Origin: CAWEFA01 sp963851385
Lineage (GTDB): Bacteria > Bacteroidota > Bacteroidia > Bacteroidales > DTGW01
Direction of reading: 5' to 3'
NCBI GenBank assembly: GCA_963851385.1
Contig: CAWKPE010000016.1
Location: 1 to 64,000 of the forward strand
DNA length: 64,000 nucleotides
Shown here: in pieces, positions 28,799-37,089 of the stretch
Numbering within the stretch: the first letter of the stretch is position 1
Layout: the number at the start of each line of letters is the position of its first letter
The notes under the pieces: generated by a model
Seen by the model: the letters and a program-made list of their open reading frames with translations, nothing else
What the model was told of the DNA's origin: nothing
The model's database searches: none
Made by a program: the position numbers and the translations under genes

Positions 28799-29584
28799 AT
28801 GGCAGAAAATAATATAGAATATAACAGACAAGATAAGTACGAAAGCCTGGATGATATTGTATTCAAATTTCGCAATAAAGAATATGGCGCTTTTTACCTG
28901 CGAAAAAAATATCAGAAATTTACACTTATCGCTTTCCTAATCGCATTTTGTGTGGTAGGTACAGCAGTAGCATATCCTGTAGTTGAAGCATGGTATAACA
29001 AGCATAAACTTGCCAGGAAAATGGAAAAAAATGTAGTTATGGAAATGGAAAAAATAGATGAAAACATTCCTCCACCTCCTCCACCACCGCCTCCTCCTGC
29101 AGAAGTTGAAGCCCAGGCAAAGTTTCAAAAACCTGTTGTAGTTGATACCGTGAAAGAAGATGTAAAAATTGCTACGGTTGATGAAGCAAAGGATGTAGTA
29201 AATGAAGCTCCACCTGAAGAAATTAAAGTTGAAGAGAAAAAAGATGATGTTGTTCAGGAAGACGAACCAGTTTTTCAGATTGTTGAAGAGCCTGCTTCAT
29301 TCCAGGGAGGTGATGTAGGAACATTCCGTATCTGGGTTCAGCAGAATATGGTATACCCTACAGCTGCGGCTGAAGCTGGTATATCAGGAAAAGTCATCGT
29401 TCAGTTTTGTGTGAATTCAAAGGGAAAGGTAGTTGATGCAAAAGTATTAAGAGGTGTACATCCCGAACTGGACAAAGAAGCAGTTCGCTGTATATTAAGT
29501 TCTCCTTCTTGGGCACCTGGTAAACAAGGTGGTAGAGCAGTAAAGCAACAATTTGTAATACCTATTATCTTCCAGTTACAATAG
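28799..29584 (+). CDS. tonB: TonB energy transducer
   Basis: A 261-residue protein with a Bacteroidota-type N-terminus (SLDDIVFKFRNKEYGAFYLR), one transmembrane helix at about 41-62, a run of ten prolines at 91-100 as the start of the periplasm-spanning linker, an acidic and Lys-rich linker, and a C-terminal TonB domain (about 165-261) with YPTAAAEAGISGKVIVQF and the final VIPIIFQLQ. It transmits proton-motive force from ExbB-ExbD to receptors such as the SusC protein at the left of the window. It ends the operon and is followed by a strong terminator. Confidence 0.95.
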   Translation: MAENNIEYNRQDKYESLDDIVFKFRNKEYGAFYLRKKYQKFTLIAFLIAFCVVGTAVAYPVVEAWYNKHKLARKMEKNVVMEMEKIDENIPPPPPPPPPPAEVEAQAKFQKPVVVDTVKEDVKIATVDEAKDVVNEAPPEEIKVEEKKDDVVQEDEPVFQIVEEPASFQGGDVGTFRIWVQQNMVYPTAAAEAGISGKVIVQFCVNSKGKVVDAKVLRGVHPELDKEAVRCILSSPSWAPGKQGGRAVKQQFVIPIIFQLQ

Positions 29585-29606
29585 TAAGACTACTATTCAA
29601 AAATTG

Positions 29607-29641
29607 AAAAGGCTGTAAATATAATTTTACAGCCTTTTTTT
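29607..29641 (+). terminator. Intrinsic terminator after tonB
   Basis: Stem GGCTGTAAA (29611-29619), loop TATAAT, stem TTTACAGCC (29626-29634), then a run of seven T. It overlaps the last codons and stop codon of the convergent GTPase gene, whose two terminal Lys codons are encoded by the complement of the T run. Confidence 0.88.
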
Positions 29642-30961
29642 AATAAACTCATCTAAAACTTCGTTCAGGTTTGGGCTGCCAATTTCCTGCAAATCGTAGA
29701 ATACCCTTACCGTTGGTTTGTTGATTTTTATAATGCGTGTAAGATCTATAGGAGTTCCAATAATTACTGTATCGCAGGGAGTATTATTGATAGTCGTTTC
29801 AAGATCATGTAACTGTTGATCGCCATATCCCATCGCAGGTAATAATGTACCTATATCAGGATATATTGCAAATGTCTCTTTAAGTCTCCCAACAATAAAA
29901 GGACGTGGATCAATCAGTTCTGTTGCTCCAAATCGCTGAGCGGCTAAGACACCGGCACCAATTTTCATTTCTCCGTGTGTAAGTGTCGGGCCGTCTTCTA
30001 TAGCAAGCACTTTCTTATCTTTTATCAATTCAGGCTTATCCACACTTATTGGTGAGTTGGCCTCGATAATTATTGCAGCCGGATTAACTTTTTTAATGTT
30101 GTTTCTGACTTTTAAAACGGATTCAGGATCGGCTGAATCAATTTTGTTTATAATAACTACATCGGCAATACGTAAAGTGACTTCTCCGGGATAATAAGAC
30201 AATTCGTGCCCCGGCCGGTGAGGATCTACAACGGTAACCATTAAATCCGGTTTGTAAAAAGGAAAATCGTTATTACCTCCGTCCCATAAAATAATGTCGC
30301 AACCTTTCGGATCATTTTCTGCTGCCTTTAAAATAGCTTCATAATCGACTCCTGCATAAATAACATTTCCGCGAACTACGTGTGGTTCGTATTCTTCCAT
30401 TTCTTCAATGGTGCAGTTGTTCTTTGCCAGGTCTTCTATGGAAGCGAACCGTTGTACCTTTTGGGTTAACAGATTTCCATAGGGCATAGGATGTCTGATG
30501 GCTACAACTTTGTATCCCTTACCCATAAGAATCTCTATAATTTTTCTAGAAGTCTGGCTTTTTCCACTCCCGGTTCTTACAGCTCCCACGGCGACTACCG
30601 GTTTACAGCTTTTAATCATTGTTTCCCTTCCACCCAGCAACATGAAATTTGCTCCGGCAGCATTTACAATTGCACTTACCGACATTACTTTCTGATAAGG
30701 TATGTCACTATATGAAAATACGCAGGTGTCTATAGTATGCTGTGAAATTAACTTAGGTAATTCACTTTCGGCAAAGATAGGAATTCCTTTCGGATATAAC
30801 TTTCCAGCAAGTTCAGGAGGAAAAACCCTTCCTTCAATATCAGGAATCTGCGCAGCTGTAAATGCTACAACTTCGTATTCTTCTTTATTTCGGAAGTATG
30901 TATTAAAATTGTGAAAGTCTCTTCCGGCAGCGCCAATGATAATTATTTTCTGACGTCTCAT
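29627..30961 (-). CDS. COG2403-type GTPase, cyclic 2,3-diphosphoglycerate synthase-like
   Basis: A 444-residue protein. The N-terminal third is Rossmann-like (IIIIGAAGRDFHNFN), and a P-loop GAVRTGSGKSQ lies at about 126-136. Further GTPase-like segments are LWDGGNNDFPFYKPDL, VTVVDPHRPGHE and VVIINKIDSA, the latter resembling NKxD. This pattern matches proteins annotated as predicted GTPase or cyclic 2,3-diphosphoglycerate synthetase, the enzyme from thermophilic methanogens. Whether a mesophilic bacterium makes cyclic 2,3-DPG is doubtful, so only the family is asserted. The gene is monocistronic and convergent with tonB. Confidence 0.82.
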   Translation of the reverse strand: MRRQKIIIIGAAGRDFHNFNTYFRNKEEYEVVAFTAAQIPDIEGRVFPPELAGKLYPKGIPIFAESELPKLISQHTIDTCVFSYSDIPYQKVMSVSAIVNAAGANFMLLGGRETMIKSCKPVVAVGAVRTGSGKSQTSRKIIEILMGKGYKVVAIRHPMPYGNLLTQKVQRFASIEDLAKNNCTIEEMEEYEPHVVRGNVIYAGVDYEAILKAAENDPKGCDIILWDGGNNDFPFYKPDLMVTVVDPHRPGHELSYYPGEVTLRIADVVIINKIDSADPESVLKVRNNIKKVNPAAIIIEANSPISVDKPELIKDKKVLAIEDGPTLTHGEMKIGAGVLAAQRFGATELIDPRPFIVGRLKETFAIYPDIGTLLPAMGYGDQQLHDLETTINNTPCDTVIIGTPIDLTRIIKINKPTVRVFYDLQEIGSPNLNEVLDEFIKKRL

Positions 30962-31110
30962 GTAGTAAAGTGTTTCTGGTTCAATCCCTGTTATTATTTA
31001 TGCAAGTTACAAAAGTTACCTATTAGTTGATATGATATGATTGTAAATTAATGATAACTTATAAACTATTAACAGTTTTGCGAACAATTAGGTTTTTCTT
31101 ATTTTTTAAT

Positions 31111-31118
31111 TATTTTTG
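31111..31118 (+). promoter_or_regulatory. Candidate -7 element upstream of the 31154 gene
   Basis: TATTTTTG fits TAnnTTTG and would start transcription about 30 bases before the ATG at 31154. There is no TTTG at -33. T-rich surroundings make a chance match fairly likely. Confidence 0.25.
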
Positions 31119-31153
31119 AATCAATATTTTTTGTTTCCATATTTTTATAATTA

Positions 31154-31771
31154 ATGAAAAATTTATTTCTTCTTATTGTTTTCATTTCAATATCATTTTC
31201 ATGCTTCGCACAAAAGGATACTTTAAGTAAATTTCCTGTAATTATTTCTGTATTTAATAATGCTACTATGTTACCGGGTAGCGGAACTTTGGGTATTATT
31301 AATACTCCTATACATCCGGGAGTTAGAATAGGGACTTATATCAAATTAAAAGAAACCAATAAAAAGAATTTATTCATAACATTTAACCTGGCGTCCTATT
31401 ACCATAAATTATCACAGACAGCATTTCAATTTTATCCGGAATTTTGCTACAGGTATAAATTTAATAACGGGATAGGAATTAATGCACTGGTATTAATGGG
31501 TTATTTACTTGCAAAACCCGATCTCCAGGTTTTCGAACTTGACAATAACGGGAACTATCAGAGAAAAACAGTTTTGAGATCTCAGGTAATGGCAGGAGCG
31601 GGGATAGGCATATCGTATATGTTGATGAAAAATACATTAAATCCTTTACAGATTTTTTTAAACTATCAGTTCTTTTTGCAAATGCCATTTGTAAAAAATT
31701 ACGTTCCCATGCTTCCTAATACAGTATTGCATATTGGTACGATATTTTATTTTCATAAAAAGAGGAATTGA
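31154..31771 (+). CDS. Secreted or outer-membrane protein of unknown function
   Basis: A 205-residue protein with a clear signal peptide (MKNLFLLIVFISISFSCFAQ). The mature part alternates hydrophobic and polar residues with many aromatics (FYPEFCYRYKFNNGIGINAL, LHIGTIFYFHKKRN), as expected for a small beta-barrel in the outer membrane. I do not recognise a family. Its stop codon is directly followed by the ATG of the serine hydrolase gene, so the two probably form an operon. Confidence 0.7.
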   Translation: MKNLFLLIVFISISFSCFAQKDTLSKFPVIISVFNNATMLPGSGTLGIINTPIHPGVRIGTYIKLKETNKKNLFITFNLASYYHKLSQTAFQFYPEFCYRYKFNNGIGINALVLMGYLLAKPDLQVFELDNNGNYQRKTVLRSQVMAGAGIGISYMLMKNTLNPLQIFLNYQFFLQMPFVKNYVPMLPNTVLHIGTIFYFHKKRN

Positions 31772-32953
31772 ATGAGAGCATTAAAATATTTAATTGTTTT
31801 ATTAATGTCTTTTTTATTTTTCACATGCAGCAAAGTGGAGATTGGTCCTTCTGCTTCATGCAATTTAGATTTTGCAGACTCAAGTTCAATACATCCGAAA
31901 GCAGCACAATACCAAGCTATTATTGATAAATATGTAAAAAGAGGATTACCAGGGATAGTATTATTAATCCATGATTCAAGCGGGGTATGGATTGGTTCGT
32001 CAGGTAAAGCAGACATAGAGAATAATGTAAATATGGCTCCCTGCACCGTTTCTAAAATAGCAAGTATTACAAAATTATTTGTAGGTACTTTAGTTCTAAA
32101 ATTGCAGGAAGAAGGGGTTCTTAATGTTGATGATAAGATTTCAAAATACATTCCCCAGAAATTCATAAAAGATATAAAAAATGCTAACGAGGCTACAATA
32201 AAGCAAATTTTAAATCATACATCCGGCATTTATGATATTATTGCCGACCAGGGGTTTTACCTGGCCTTACTCAACAATCCGGAAAAGAAATGGAAACCGG
32301 AAGAATTACTTGAATTTGCATATAACAAACCTGCCAAATTCCCCGTTGGAACAAGTGTTTCTTATTCAAATACAAACTTTTTGCTTGCTTCCCTGGTAAT
32401 AGATTACGCAGCAGGCAAGCCTCATTATCAATTATTGCATGAAAAAATTATCACTCCTTTGAATCTAAAACATACATATTATTATCCACACGATGAACTT
32501 GCCGAAAAACCTGCACAGGGTTATTTTGACCTGTATAATAATGGTGAAATAGAAAATCTTACGAATTACAATACAGGCAGCGGAAACGGTTATGGTGGAA
32601 TCTATTCCACGGTAAATGATCTCAAAATTTTTCTTAAAGCACTGCTAATCGATAAAACATTATTAAATGAAAATTCACTTCAGCAAATGCTGACTTTTAC
32701 CCAAGAAGAGGAGGGCGCTGACAGAGCATTGGGATTGGGAATTTTTAAAGATTTCCTGGAACGGGCTCCCGATGAATTTGCTTACGGGCATCGCGGCAGG
32801 GACCTTGCATATTCTGCTGATCTTTTTTACTTCCCTAAGAATAATATCCTAATGGCATTTCTTGTTAATTATGGTACAAATGGAAAGAGTGCTCTAAAAG
32901 ATATTTTCACAGAATTCAGAACAGCTGTAGCCGATGAAATTTTCAATAAATAA
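31772..32953 (+). CDS. Serine hydrolase, beta-lactamase/penicillin-binding-protein-like lipoprotein
   Basis: A 393-residue protein of the class C beta-lactamase fold family (PF00144). It has a lipoprotein signal with Cys19 (LLMSFLFFTCS), the SxxK catalytic motif at Ser98-Ile-Thr-Lys101, a YSN motif in SYSNTNFLLAS, and a C-terminal GHRGRD in the place of the third KTG-like motif. Such proteins are peptidases, esterases or D-aminopeptidases; true beta-lactamase activity is not implied. It is probably anchored in the envelope. It begins immediately after the stop codon of the preceding gene. Confidence 0.88.
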   Translation: MRALKYLIVLLMSFLFFTCSKVEIGPSASCNLDFADSSSIHPKAAQYQAIIDKYVKRGLPGIVLLIHDSSGVWIGSSGKADIENNVNMAPCTVSKIASITKLFVGTLVLKLQEEGVLNVDDKISKYIPQKFIKDIKNANEATIKQILNHTSGIYDIIADQGFYLALLNNPEKKWKPEELLEFAYNKPAKFPVGTSVSYSNTNFLLASLVIDYAAGKPHYQLLHEKIITPLNLKHTYYYPHDELAEKPAQGYFDLYNNGEIENLTNYNTGSGNGYGGIYSTVNDLKIFLKALLIDKTLLNENSLQQMLTFTQEEEGADRALGLGIFKDFLERAPDEFAYGHRGRDLAYSADLFYFPKNNILMAFLVNYGTNGKSALKDIFTEFRTAVADEIFNK

Positions 32954-32994
32954 TTTCAAATTGTAATTTGGAATTTTTAAGTTGCCGCGCAGAA

Positions 32995-33020
32995 CCTGTT
33001 GTACTGAGCTTGTCGAAATA
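32995..33020. repeat. CTGTTGTACTGAGCTTGTCGAAA-type dispersed element
   Basis: CCTGTTGTACTGAGCTTGTC followed by GAAATA stands out by composition in the AT-rich spacer between the hydrolase and DHODH-like genes. I recognise the CTTCGACAAGCTCAGTACAA core as a sequence that turns up repeatedly in environmental Bacteroidota. It occurs once in this window. Confidence 0.4.
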
Positions 33021-33217
33021 TAACTTTTCAAGAGATGATTCTCCAATCTGTATAATCATAAATTATAATTCTTTTCTTTATATAAACTCTATCTGATTTT
33101 TTCAACAATTATGAATTTCTCTTGTTAATTAATTAACTTATTTCATCAATAAACTAAATCGGTATTATAGAGCAAAATATAATAAAATACTATTTATAAA
33201 TTTCAAAAACCTATAAC

Positions 33218-34232
33218 ATGAGTAATTTGAAAAGTAGTTTTATGGGAATAGAATTAAAAAATCCCATAATCATAGGAGCCAGTCCTATGTCATCGAACAC
33301 AGATGAATTAAAAAAGTTGGAAGAAGCAGGAGCTGCAGCAGTAATATACAGGTCTTTATTCGAGGAACAGATTCAACTTGAAAAAGCTCAAATGGATGAC
33401 GAACTTGATGAATATAAGGAACGTCATGCCGAAATGATTTCATTGTTTCCGAGAATTGAACATGCAGGACCTGAAGAGCACTTAGTCAATTTGCGTAAGG
33501 CAAAAGAAAGCATTTCACTTCCCATGTTTGCAAGTCTTAATGCAATTTATAAAGAAACATGGCTGGAATATGCTAAATTGATACAGGAAACGGGAGTAGA
33601 TGGTTTGGAACTTAATTTTTATGCAACTCCTAAAGATTCTAAAATATCGGGTGATACTATCGAAAAATTACAGTTGGAAATTTTAAAGGAAATAAAGAAA
33701 ATAGTAACTATACCGGTAAGTGTTAAACTTAGTTCGTTTTATTCAAATGTTCTTAATTATATTAAACAATTGGATTTAGCGGGAGCCGATGGTCTTGGTA
33801 TTATTTAACCGTTTTTATCAACCTGATATTGATATTGCAAAGCAAGAACTAAGCTCTGCACATTTTTTAAGCAATGAAGCTGAAAACAAATTGCCAATGC
33901 GTTTTGCCGGACTTTTATTTTCTGAAATATCTGCCAGTATATGCTGTAACAGTGGTATTCAGAATGGCAATGACATTATTAAAATGATCCTTGCCGGGGC
34001 TGACTGTGTTCAAGTTGTTAGCACGGTTTATCAACATAAAATACCTTATTTAAAAACTATATTAAAGGATATTGAGCAATGGATGATAGAAAAGAAATAT
34101 AACAGCATAGATGATTTTCACGGGCTGTTGTCGAAAAAGAAAGTCACAGATCCATTTTTATATCAAAGAGCACAGTACATTGACCTGCTCTTGAATTCAG
34201 ATGAAATAATTAAAAAGTATCCTTTGCGCTAA
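33218..34232 (+). CDS. Dihydroorotate dehydrogenase-like flavoprotein, one frameshift
   Basis: A TIM-barrel FMN protein of the DHODH family. Frames 33218-33808 and 33789-34232 join at 33797-33798, where GG instead of G breaks the frame; the join reads GADGLVLFNRFYQPDIDI and the protein is 337 residues. N-terminal MGIELKNPIIIGASPMS, VDGLELNFYATP, IPVSVKLSSF and MILAGADCVQVVSTVY cover the FMN and substrate face. In many related proteins this class is annotated as dihydroorotate dehydrogenase-like, separate from the biosynthetic PyrD, and its in vivo role is unsettled. No pyr genes are nearby. The break is probably a sequencing error. Confidence 0.82.
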
Positions 34233-34272
34233 AATTTGAATTCTGAAATTAAATAAAATCGGAATAAGTATA

Positions 34273-34827
34273 TTATTTTGGAGATTTAATTTTATAAGAA
34301 ACATCTACTATTCCCTTACTTATATCAGTGAGCCTGCGCTTCAAGAGTTTTCTTTTTAATTGAGGCAGGTGATCTATTAAAAGAATTCCTTCTGTATGAT
34401 CGTATTCATGCTGGATGACACGAGCTCTTAATCCTTCAAATTCTTCATCATGAAATTCAAAATTATCATCATAATAAGTTATCCTTATATTTGATTTGCG
34501 AGTGACTTCTTCTCGAATTCCGGGAAGACTCAGACATCCTTCATTGTAAATTTTATCTTCGCCAAAGCGGTCATAGATTTTTGCATTTATAAATACTCTT
34601 TTAAAGTCTCTCATTGTTTCATCATCTTCAGCCAGTGGCTCACCATTAATTACAAAAAGTCTGATTGATTCGCCAACTTGTGGAGCAGCTAATCCCAAGC
34701 CTTCAGACTTTTGCATTGTCTCAAACATATTCTGAATAATCTCCTGTAATTTTGGATAATTCTTTTCAATTTCTTTTGCAACCTTCCTCAAAACGGGACT
34801 TCCATAAACAAATATCGGATAAATCAT
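34273..34827 (-). CDS. def: Peptide deformylase
   Basis: A 184-residue metalloenzyme that removes the N-terminal formyl group from new proteins. All three motifs are present: GLGLAAPQVG at 43-52, EGCLSLPG at 96-103 with metal ligand Cys98, and QHEYDH at 139-144, with its two His as ligands and Glu as catalyst. The usual HEFDH is HEYDH here. A good TTTG/TAAATTTG promoter lies 47 bases upstream. It is convergent with the DHODH-like gene. Confidence 0.95.
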   Translation of the reverse strand: MIYPIFVYGSPVLRKVAKEIEKNYPKLQEIIQNMFETMQKSEGLGLAAPQVGESIRLFVINGEPLAEDDETMRDFKRVFINAKIYDRFGEDKIYNEGCLSLPGIREEVTRKSNIRITYYDDNFEFHDEEFEGLRARVIQHEYDHTEGILLIDHLPQLKRKLLKRRLTDISKGIVDVSYKIKSPK

Positions 34828-34873
34828 AAAAATATTATTACAAATTATTAATGACTGAAAATTAAATTTTCTG

Positions 34874-34905
34874 CAAATTTACAATTACTGTATCAATGCA
34901 TCAAA
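34874..34905 (-). promoter_or_regulatory. Promoter of def (-33 TTTG, -7 TAAATTTG)
   Basis: On the minus strand TTTG (34902-34905) is followed after 20 bases by TAAATTTG (34874-34881). This fits the Bacteroidota primary sigma consensus and gives a leader of about 40 bases before the start codon at 34827. Confidence 0.6.
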
Positions 34906-34941
34906 AACTTTACCATTAAACAAATTAATGATTTTAATGTT

Positions 34942-36252
34942 TTAGGATTCCAGAAGCTTTACAAATAGCTGTCTCCAATCTTTTCCTTCAGGGGTAGGAG
35001 CAAATGTATCATTGTGCCAAATCATAATAAAAGTTCCATTTACACGCTTGACTTTTTCCCGAAGCTCAATAATTTTTTTTTCAGCTTCAACTGCAGTTTT
35101 GTTTAAGTATGTTTTGAAAGTAACATCCATTAATTGAAATGGATATATTTTTAAGTCAGTTTCTTCTTTATCTCTCGTAAGATCATAAAAGTTATAAGGA
35201 GTGCATGTGCCTGCCCTGAATCCCGGAATAGCAGCATATCCCATTGAATAATCTTCTGCAACACCCGTTTTAATGAGGTTTAAATATGTTTTCGGGAAAT
35301 TCATTTTAAGGAAATGTTGTCTGCTTTTTTTAATTTTATTTTTTAGTACTTTTTCCAGATTTGCTTTTTCATGTTCAAGATGAGCAATTTTTCTATTCGA
35401 TTCAAACGAAGGATGCAATCCGACAGTAGCATACTGTGAAACTCCTCTGATAATATTTCTCATAGTTTTTTTTCTAAGTGAAATATTTTTATCAAATTTT
35501 CCTCTTCTTCCTGAAAGAAAAAAGAAAATGGTCCTTTTCCCGGAATCTTTAATACTTTTTTTTAAGAAATCAAAATTATCAAATGGATCAGGATTCAAAT
35601 GGATTAGTACTTTTATTCGTCTCATAAATGTGGTAATATCTCCTTTAATTATATCCCTGACTATAAGTGCTGTTCCTAATAAAAATCCTTTACTTCTATA
35701 AGCAAAAGCACTGTCAATGTCAATTGTTGGTACGTATTTAAAGGTTGATTGGGAGAATAAGATATTTTTATATCTGTTTTTAAAAAAAACTTTTAATATT
35801 TCAATCCATTTCTCTATAATAGGTTCTTCAAGGAATTTAAAAGCATAAGCAACGCTTTCCTGTGGCTGAAATCTGCCGAATTTATCCGGACTAAAAGGCA
35901 TGTATTCTTCATATCGGGTAATCAAATAAAAAATGGCCGTGAATATATCAAATGGAAAATCTGATTCATCATCGCTGCTAAACAGAACAGGCAATCCTTT
36001 ATAATAATCTGCTTTAACATTAACATGTTTAATTCCTTTATCATATAGCATCCCCTGGGGCTTAATAAATATTTCATCAGAAAACCTTCCTGCTGAATAA
36101 TTTATTTTTGGCGTTGTACAATTTAAAAATGCTTCTTTGTCGTTAGTTAAAATTGGCCTTAGTCCCATCATGCCAAAAACATGCCTGAAAATGTAGTAAA
36201 CCCGGTTATTCAGTTCAGTTATGTAAACAAGCATATCGCATGTTTCTGACAT
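34942..36252 (-). CDS. Polysaccharide deacetylase-like protein
   Basis: A 436-residue protein. The N-terminal 170 residues (VYYIFRHVFG, FSDEIFIKPQGMLYD) resemble the domain that precedes the deacetylase fold in a Bacteroidota-specific family. The C-terminal part resembles a NodB-type polysaccharide deacetylase: an Asp-rich opening PTIDIDSAFAYRSKG, VGLHPSFES with a likely metal His, and a final FIMIWHNDTF. No signal peptide is visible, so it may be cytoplasmic or export may follow another route. The substrate is unknown; cell-wall or capsule glycan is the usual inference. No neighbouring glycan genes are present. Confidence 0.78.
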   Translation of the reverse strand: MSETCDMLVYITELNNRVYYIFRHVFGMMGLRPILTNDKEAFLNCTTPKINYSAGRFSDEIFIKPQGMLYDKGIKHVNVKADYYKGLPVLFSSDDESDFPFDIFTAIFYLITRYEEYMPFSPDKFGRFQPQESVAYAFKFLEEPIIEKWIEILKVFFKNRYKNILFSQSTFKYVPTIDIDSAFAYRSKGFLLGTALIVRDIIKGDITTFMRRIKVLIHLNPDPFDNFDFLKKSIKDSGKRTIFFFLSGRRGKFDKNISLRKKTMRNIIRGVSQYATVGLHPSFESNRKIAHLEHEKANLEKVLKNKIKKSRQHFLKMNFPKTYLNLIKTGVAEDYSMGYAAIPGFRAGTCTPYNFYDLTRDKEETDLKIYPFQLMDVTFKTYLNKTAVEAEKKIIELREKVKRVNGTFIMIWHNDTFAPTPEGKDWRQLFVKLLES

Positions 36253-36395
36253 AATTTTCTCGTTTAAAGTATAATTTTTATTAAAAATAGTTAATTAATT
36301 CATTTGCTACAAAAATTCTTTTAACCTGTTTAATTAAATATGTAACTTAGATAATAGCTTCACGTATAAATACCATAAATTTATTTCCCACGAAA

Positions 36396-36617
36396 ATGAT
36401 ACATGATAGTTTAAGAAGAAAAATACTTTACAACATTGCAGTATTTCCTTTTTTAGGTCGTAACATGTATGAGCGTCTGAATTCAAGATTGGATAGACAA
36501 ATTAGAATCAGGGAAGAAAAGAGAAACAATCAGGCGAAAGTAAAAAAAACAAAGCATCTCTTTCCTCAACATCACAATCTGTTCTCTACAAAAAAATTAT
36601 TTTTTGATACACATTAA
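36396..36617 (+). CDS. Possible small basic protein (uncertain ORF)
   Basis: A 73-codon frame starting ATG at 36396 with a basic, helix-prone middle (LNSRLDRQIRIREEKRNNQA). I recognise no family and see no promoter. Amino-acid usage is plausible for a real protein, but the frame lies in a long spacer next to repeat elements. If it is not a gene, the spacer from 36253 to 37089 is non-coding. Confidence 0.3.
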   Translation: MIHDSLRRKILYNIAVFPFLGRNMYERLNSRLDRQIRIREEKRNNQAKVKKTKHLFPQHHNLFSTKKLFFDTH

Positions 36618-36728
36618 AAGATAATTTGAATTGGTATTGATTTCTGATTTCAAACAATCTGAAAAATTATATTGCACCAAAGTCTCCTATATTTTATAAG
36701 AAGTAAATCAGGCTTAATTTTAAACTAA

Positions 36729-36880
36729 TTAATTCTACTTTGACAGATTAGGTCTTTCTTAATTTTTTCAGCTTTTTTTACCCCAAACCCTAAAGGGAGA
36801 AAGCTGAAAAATCAACCAGTTCCCTTTAGGGATTAAGGGTAAAAACTGGTTGATTTTGAAATGTGTCAAAGTAGAATTAA
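36729..36880. repeat. 152-bp fold-back element: terminal inverted repeats enclosing two hairpins with complementary loops
   Basis: Perfect 17-base terminal inverted repeats TTAATTCTACTTTGACA (36729-36745; complement at 36864-36880). Inside are two hairpins. Hairpin 1: TTTTCAGCTTT (36765-36775) with AAAGCTGAAAA (36800-36810). Hairpin 2: AAAATCAACCAGTT (36808-36821) with AACTGGTTGATTTT (36844-36857). The loop of hairpin 1 (TTTTACCCCAAACCCTAAAG...) is nearly complementary to the loop of hairpin 2, so kissing loops or one alternative long hairpin are possible. No protein is encoded. It may be a MITE-like mobile element or a structured RNA. It takes up a third of the gene-free stretch 36618-37089. 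Confidence 0.7.
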
Positions 36881-36931
36881 CTATAAGGCATCTCTAATAA
36901 ATAAATTTCAGAAATAATAGATGCAGGTTTA

Positions 36932-36980
36932 ATGATACAGGATGTAGTGATATCGGGCTTCTTCTTGCATCCTGTATCAT
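36932..36980. repeat. Long hairpin with 13-bp perfect stem upstream of recQ
   Basis: ATGATACAGGATG (36932-36944) and CATCCTGTATCAT (36968-36980) are perfect complements around a 23-base loop. There is no immediate T run, so it is a poor intrinsic terminator. It lies about 65 bases upstream of the recQ promoter. The remaining spacer 36981-37044 holds nothing I can identify. Confidence 0.55.
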
Positions 36981-37044
36981 GTATCTTTTAATAAAAAATG
37001 AGTTTATAGAAGTTACCTATATTCAAAGTAGAATCTTAATTTAC

Positions 37045-37075
37045 TTTGTACTTAGAATAACAACAACTATCTTCG
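37045..37075 (+). promoter_or_regulatory. Promoter of recQ (-33 TTTG, -7 TATCTTCG)
   Basis: TTTG (37045-37048) and TATCTTCG (37068-37075) are 19 bases apart; only one base differs from TAnnTTTG. Transcription would begin close to 37082, leaving a leader of only about 8 bases to the ATG at 37090. Confidence 0.5.
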
Positions 37076-37089
37076 TATTGAAAATTCAA

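Noticed and set aside
29091..29100. Proline-coding repeat in tonB as an independent DNA repeat
   Set aside because: The ten-proline run is the normal start of the TonB periplasmic linker.
31772..32953. Antibiotic-resistance beta-lactamase
   Set aside because: SxxK and YSN are shared by the entire serine-hydrolase family and the KTG motif is missing, so resistance cannot be claimed.
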